The notes under the pieces are model-generated. The model was not told where the DNA came from, ran no database searches, and saw nothing but the letters and a program-made list of their open reading frames with translations. Shown here one piece after another: positions 61,563 to 64,000 of a DNA stretch of 64,000 nt (position 1 is the first letter of the stretch; each line of letters opens with the position of its first letter). Source of the DNA: JAMQKA01 sp034521835. Its GTDB lineage: Bacteria; Bacteroidota; Rhodothermia; Balneolales; Balneolaceae. Where the stretch lies: NCBI GenBank assembly GCA_034521835.1, contig JAXHMA010000001.1:248001-312000 (forward strand), written 5' to 3'. A program made the translations under genes and the position numbers.

Positions 61563-62831
61563 TTAAATTTTCCAGGGAGACCGCATCGGCTGGCTGAGCA
61601 GGCGATTTGCTGCTTCGTCGCCGATGAACTGCTGCGCATCCGGATCAAATTTTAACTCTTGTCCAAGACGAATCGCTATTTTACCAAGGTTGACGAGCGT
61701 GCAGGATCGGTGCCCGTTTGCTTCATTGAGCGCAAAGGTCTGCCGATTTTTTACAGCACTGTTGAAGTCAGTAACCTGCGGCTCCGGATCGGGCAACGAC
61801 ATTGCCAGCCGGCGGATATTGGGAATGTCTGACTGGAAGCCCCGGTCAAGCCGGCCTTTGGGACCCTCAATAAAAGCGGCGTCCGTATCTTTGTTTTCTC
61901 CGTCAAGGATGATCTGGCAGCTATCCTCATACGTCATCTCAATTCTCCGCCAGCTGCCCACCGCATCGGATGTTGCTGCGGGGCATCGGCAAATACAGTA
62001 GCCGCAACTCGTATGATCTTTATCGAGAATATACTGTACGGGATCAAGATAATGTTGACCCATGTCGCCCAATCCACCGCCGTCATAATCCCAATACCCG
62101 CGGAAGGTGACATGCGTTCGATGCTCATTGTACGGCTTGTAGGGGGCGGGACCCAGCCATTGGTCGTAATTCAGCGTCTCCGGCGTCCATTCTGGCTCAA
62201 GGTTGGTGAGGCCGCTCCAGTTGAATTTCCAATTAAACCCGGTACTTTCATTGATCGTAATTTTCAGGGGCCAGCCAAACACATCATTGGCCACCAGTTT
62301 CTTAATCGGTTTTACGGGGGTTCCCATCCCATAAAAGATATCGCGGAACCGAAACCAGGTATTCAGCCGAAAAATACGGCCGTTTTGCTGAACGGCTTCG
62401 ACCACCTTTTTGCCTTCTCCAATAGTTCGCGTCATCGGTTTTTCGCACCAGATATCCTTGCCAGCCTCGGCTGCCTCTTTCGCCATGATTCCGTGCCAAT
62501 GGGGCGGCGTAGCTATATGGACAATATCAATATTATCCTGGGTCAGCAATTCCCGGTAGTCACTGTATCCTTTTACATCCGGACCGGAGATTTCCAGTGC
62601 CTGTTGCAGGTGATTCTGATCAACATCGCACACTGCTACTAGTCGTGCGCCGGGATAGCGTAGATGTCCTTTTCCCATCATTCCAACGCCGATCACGGCC
62701 TTGGTTAGTTCGTCACTTGGCGCGGTGTAACCCGTGCCGCCCAGCACACTTCGGGGTACAATAGAGAAAAGCCCCACGGCTCCCAGCGTGTTCTTTAAAA
62801 AATTTTTCCTGTTTATACTATTATCAGACAT
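61563..62831 (-). CDS. Gfo/Idh/MocA family oxidoreductase with export-type leader
   Basis: 422 residues. Leader SINRKNFLKNTLGAVGLFSIV resembles a Tat signal lacking one Arg. Nucleotide-binding fold with VIGVGMMGKGHLRY, EKP in IWCEKPMTRTIG and the catalytic-region His in GGGLGDMGQHYLDPV. NAD(P)-dependent oxidation of sugars, often to 3-keto derivatives. Near 61975-62010 the local sequence (TSCGYCICRCPAATSD) is out of step: the neighbouring frame reads AATVFADAPQQHP, so two compensating single-base indels are likely. It is upstream of the HEAT/DUF1080 gene with 50 bp between, so probably co-transcribed. Confidence 0.88.
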   Translation of the reverse strand: MSDNSINRKNFLKNTLGAVGLFSIVPRSVLGGTGYTAPSDELTKAVIGVGMMGKGHLRYPGARLVAVCDVDQNHLQQALEISGPDVKGYSDYRELLTQDNIDIVHIATPPHWHGIMAKEAAEAGKDIWCEKPMTRTIGEGKKVVEAVQQNGRIFRLNTWFRFRDIFYGMGTPVKPIKKLVANDVFGWPLKITINESTGFNWKFNWSGLTNLEPEWTPETLNYDQWLGPAPYKPYNEHRTHVTFRGYWDYDGGGLGDMGQHYLDPVQYILDKDHTSCGYCICRCPAATSDAVGSWRRIEMTYEDSCQIILDGENKDTDAAFIEGPKGRLDRGFQSDIPNIRRLAMSLPDPEPQVTDFNSAVKNRQTFALNEANGHRSCTLVNLGKIAIRLGQELKFDPDAQQFIGDEAANRLLSQPMRSPWKI

Positions 62832-62890
62832 AAATAATTGATTGGATTGGCAGGTATCTCTAAAAATAAATTAGATCTGCATTTAATATC

Positions 62891-64000
62891 CTATTTTTCC
62901 GGTTTAAAAATCCGCTCGTTGGTCATCCATTTACCATCTGTGAAATCGGGAAAGTCCACCGGATGGCCACCCTGTGCCACAGATTCTTCAGAAAGCGGAC
63001 TGATGACGCTCCAGGCCGCCGCATCATATACGTCTATTGGAGTGTTAACCCCGTTTCGGATCGACTGCACAAACGCATTCCGTACAAAATAGTCGATGCC
63101 GCCATGTCCTGATTCTGCGGCCTCTTGTTCCTGCGCCTTCCAAATCGCCGAATCATATTTATCCTGGTATTTGTCGAACGATTCCCACTGATCAAATTCA
63201 GGACTGATTCCATGAAGATAAATGGAGTTGTTTTCCACGTTCCAGATGCCGTTGGTGCCCTGGCATCGGAAGCCCAGAGAGTATGGACGGGGCAGGCTGG
63301 TATCGTGCGTAACGATGATCGATTCGCCATTGGCGGTTGTGATCGTAGAGGTGACAATATCGCCCTGGTTAAATTCTACATCCGCCCGGGGATGGTCTTT
63401 GCCGCCCTCTTCTACGATATGATCATGCAGCCCGCGGGCTTTGGTGGCGGTGGCGGTTAACGTTAGAAAACGATTGCCGCGGTTTATATCCATCCAGTGG
63501 GCTACCGGACCGATTCCATGCGTAGGATACAGGTCTCCATTGCGATTTATGTAGTGCTGAGTTCGCCAGCTGGATACACTGCCTGTTCCAGGACCAAAAT
63601 TTGCGTTTTCATCAAAAAGGTAGGGAATCAAATTATGCTGGTAACCACAGCGCGCATGAATCAATTCGCCGAACAGTCCCTGACGCACCATATTGAGAAT
63701 TGCCATCACATCGCGGCGGTAGCATACGTTTTCCAGCAGCATGCAGGGCATGCCGGTCTCCTCTGAGGTATTTACCAGGTCCCAGCAGCCATCTATCGAT
63801 ACGGCAGCGGGTACTTCCAGCCCCACATATTTGCCGGCCTTCATAGCATCTACGGCCATAGGTACGTGCCAGAGCCAGGGCGTTGCAACGATTATCCCGT
63901 CGAGATCATCGCGGGCAAGCAGCCGTTTGTAATCGGTTTCCCCCTTGGTGTAGAGATCGGGGGCGTCCTGCCCCTGTTCTTTAGCGATTTCAACAGCACG
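62891..64000 (-). CDS. GH109-like Gfo/Idh/MocA oxidoreductase/glycosidase (5' end outside window)
   Basis: Open from the right edge (370 codons visible); start not in window. The segment CMLLENVCYRRDVMAILNMV, then GLFGELIHARCGYQHNL and YPTHGIGPVAHWMDINRGNRF, is the pattern of GH109 enzymes, which use NAD+ as a cofactor to cleave alpha-GalNAc and related glycosides by a redox mechanism. A plain Gfo/Idh/MocA dehydrogenase is the alternative. It ends 60 bp before the other oxidoreductase gene, so both belong to one minus-strand glycan operon with GH20, GH29 and DUF1080 genes. Confidence 0.86.
   Translation of the reverse strand, partial: RAVEIAKEQGQDAPDLYTKGETDYKRLLARDDLDGIIVATPWLWHVPMAVDAMKAGKYVGLEVPAAVSIDGCWDLVNTSEETGMPCMLLENVCYRRDVMAILNMVRQGLFGELIHARCGYQHNLIPYLFDENANFGPGTGSVSSWRTQHYINRNGDLYPTHGIGPVAHWMDINRGNRFLTLTATATKARGLHDHIVEEGGKDHPRADVEFNQGDIVTSTITTANGESIIVTHDTSLPRPYSLGFRCQGTNGIWNVENNSIYLHGISPEFDQWESFDKYQDKYDSAIWKAQEQEAAESGHGGIDYFVRNAFVQSIRNGVNTPIDVYDAAAWSVISPLSEESVAQGGHPVDFPDFTDGKWMTNERIFKPEK

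Noticed and set aside
1..64000. Insertion sequences, prophage or integrase genes
   Set aside because: No transposase, integrase or phage structural protein was recognised in any frame, and no terminal inverted repeats flanking a segment were noticed.

Overview
The window is one contig stretch from a moderate-GC, heterotrophic Gram-negative bacterium of the Bacteroidota/Balneolota kind; marine or halophilic Balneolota is my best guess. This rests on gene content only: lipoprotein-rich secreted enzymes, a DUF4369/TlpA-like thioredoxin lipoprotein, CrtZ carotenoid hydroxylase, a DUF4212 plus Na+/solute symporter pair, the methylmalonyl-CoA pathway (Mce, PccB) and a glycan-degrading cluster with GH20, GH29 and DUF1080 proteins. 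No rRNA operon is present to settle the taxonomy.

Layout. 0-5 kb: end of serA, mce, tRNA-Pro, several small membrane or zinc-ribbon proteins and a cardiolipin synthase-like PLD enzyme. 5-16 kb: SDR dehydrogenase, a divergent GroES paralogue, a broken MBL hydrolase, an ABC ATPase, a long acidic-linker protein of unknown function, pccB, rarA, amt and a flavin reductase. 16-27 kb: histidine kinase and OmpR-type regulator, M1 peptidase, a stand-alone receiver, ThuA protein, a coupled TetR-UbiB/ABC1 kinase pair, crtZ, glycosylasparaginase and DinB. 27-32.5 kb: secreted S9 peptidase, GH3 lipoprotein, TlpA-like lipoprotein. 33-39.3 kb: the most unusual region. A membrane-anchored TPR protein faces a very large secreted TPR-CHAT protease. 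Upstream of the protease on the same strand are four near-identical tandem 72-residue lipoprotein genes, and these diverge from an ECF-like sigma factor. 39-51 kb: ligase-associated endonuclease and helicase, acetate-type symporter plus acetyl-CoA synthetase, alanine dehydrogenase, rsmA and groES-groEL. 52-64 kb: a minus-strand glycan locus with lytic transglycosylase, GH20 hexosaminidase, GH29 fucosidase, DUF1080, HEAT plus triple-DUF1080, and two Gfo/Idh/MocA oxidoreductases, the last GH109-like and cut by the window edge.

Sequence quality. At least 20 genes, including housekeeping ones (serA, pccB, rarA, rsmA, acs), carry single-base indels, very often in homopolymers, and reading across each indel restores a full-length family member. 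I therefore read most of these as consensus errors from sequencing rather than pseudogenes. I give each gene as one feature spanning the break and note where the break lies. The MBL hydrolase at 6.6-7.5 kb is the best candidate for real decay.

Working together. The DUF4212/symporter/Acs trio fits acetate (or similar short acid) uptake and activation. Mce and PccB feed propionyl-CoA into the TCA cycle. The GH3, GH20, GH29 and GH109-like enzymes would release and process amino-sugar and fucose residues. The sigma factor, lipoprotein array, CHAT protease and TPR protein look like one cell-envelope regulatory or effector module, but its function is unknown.
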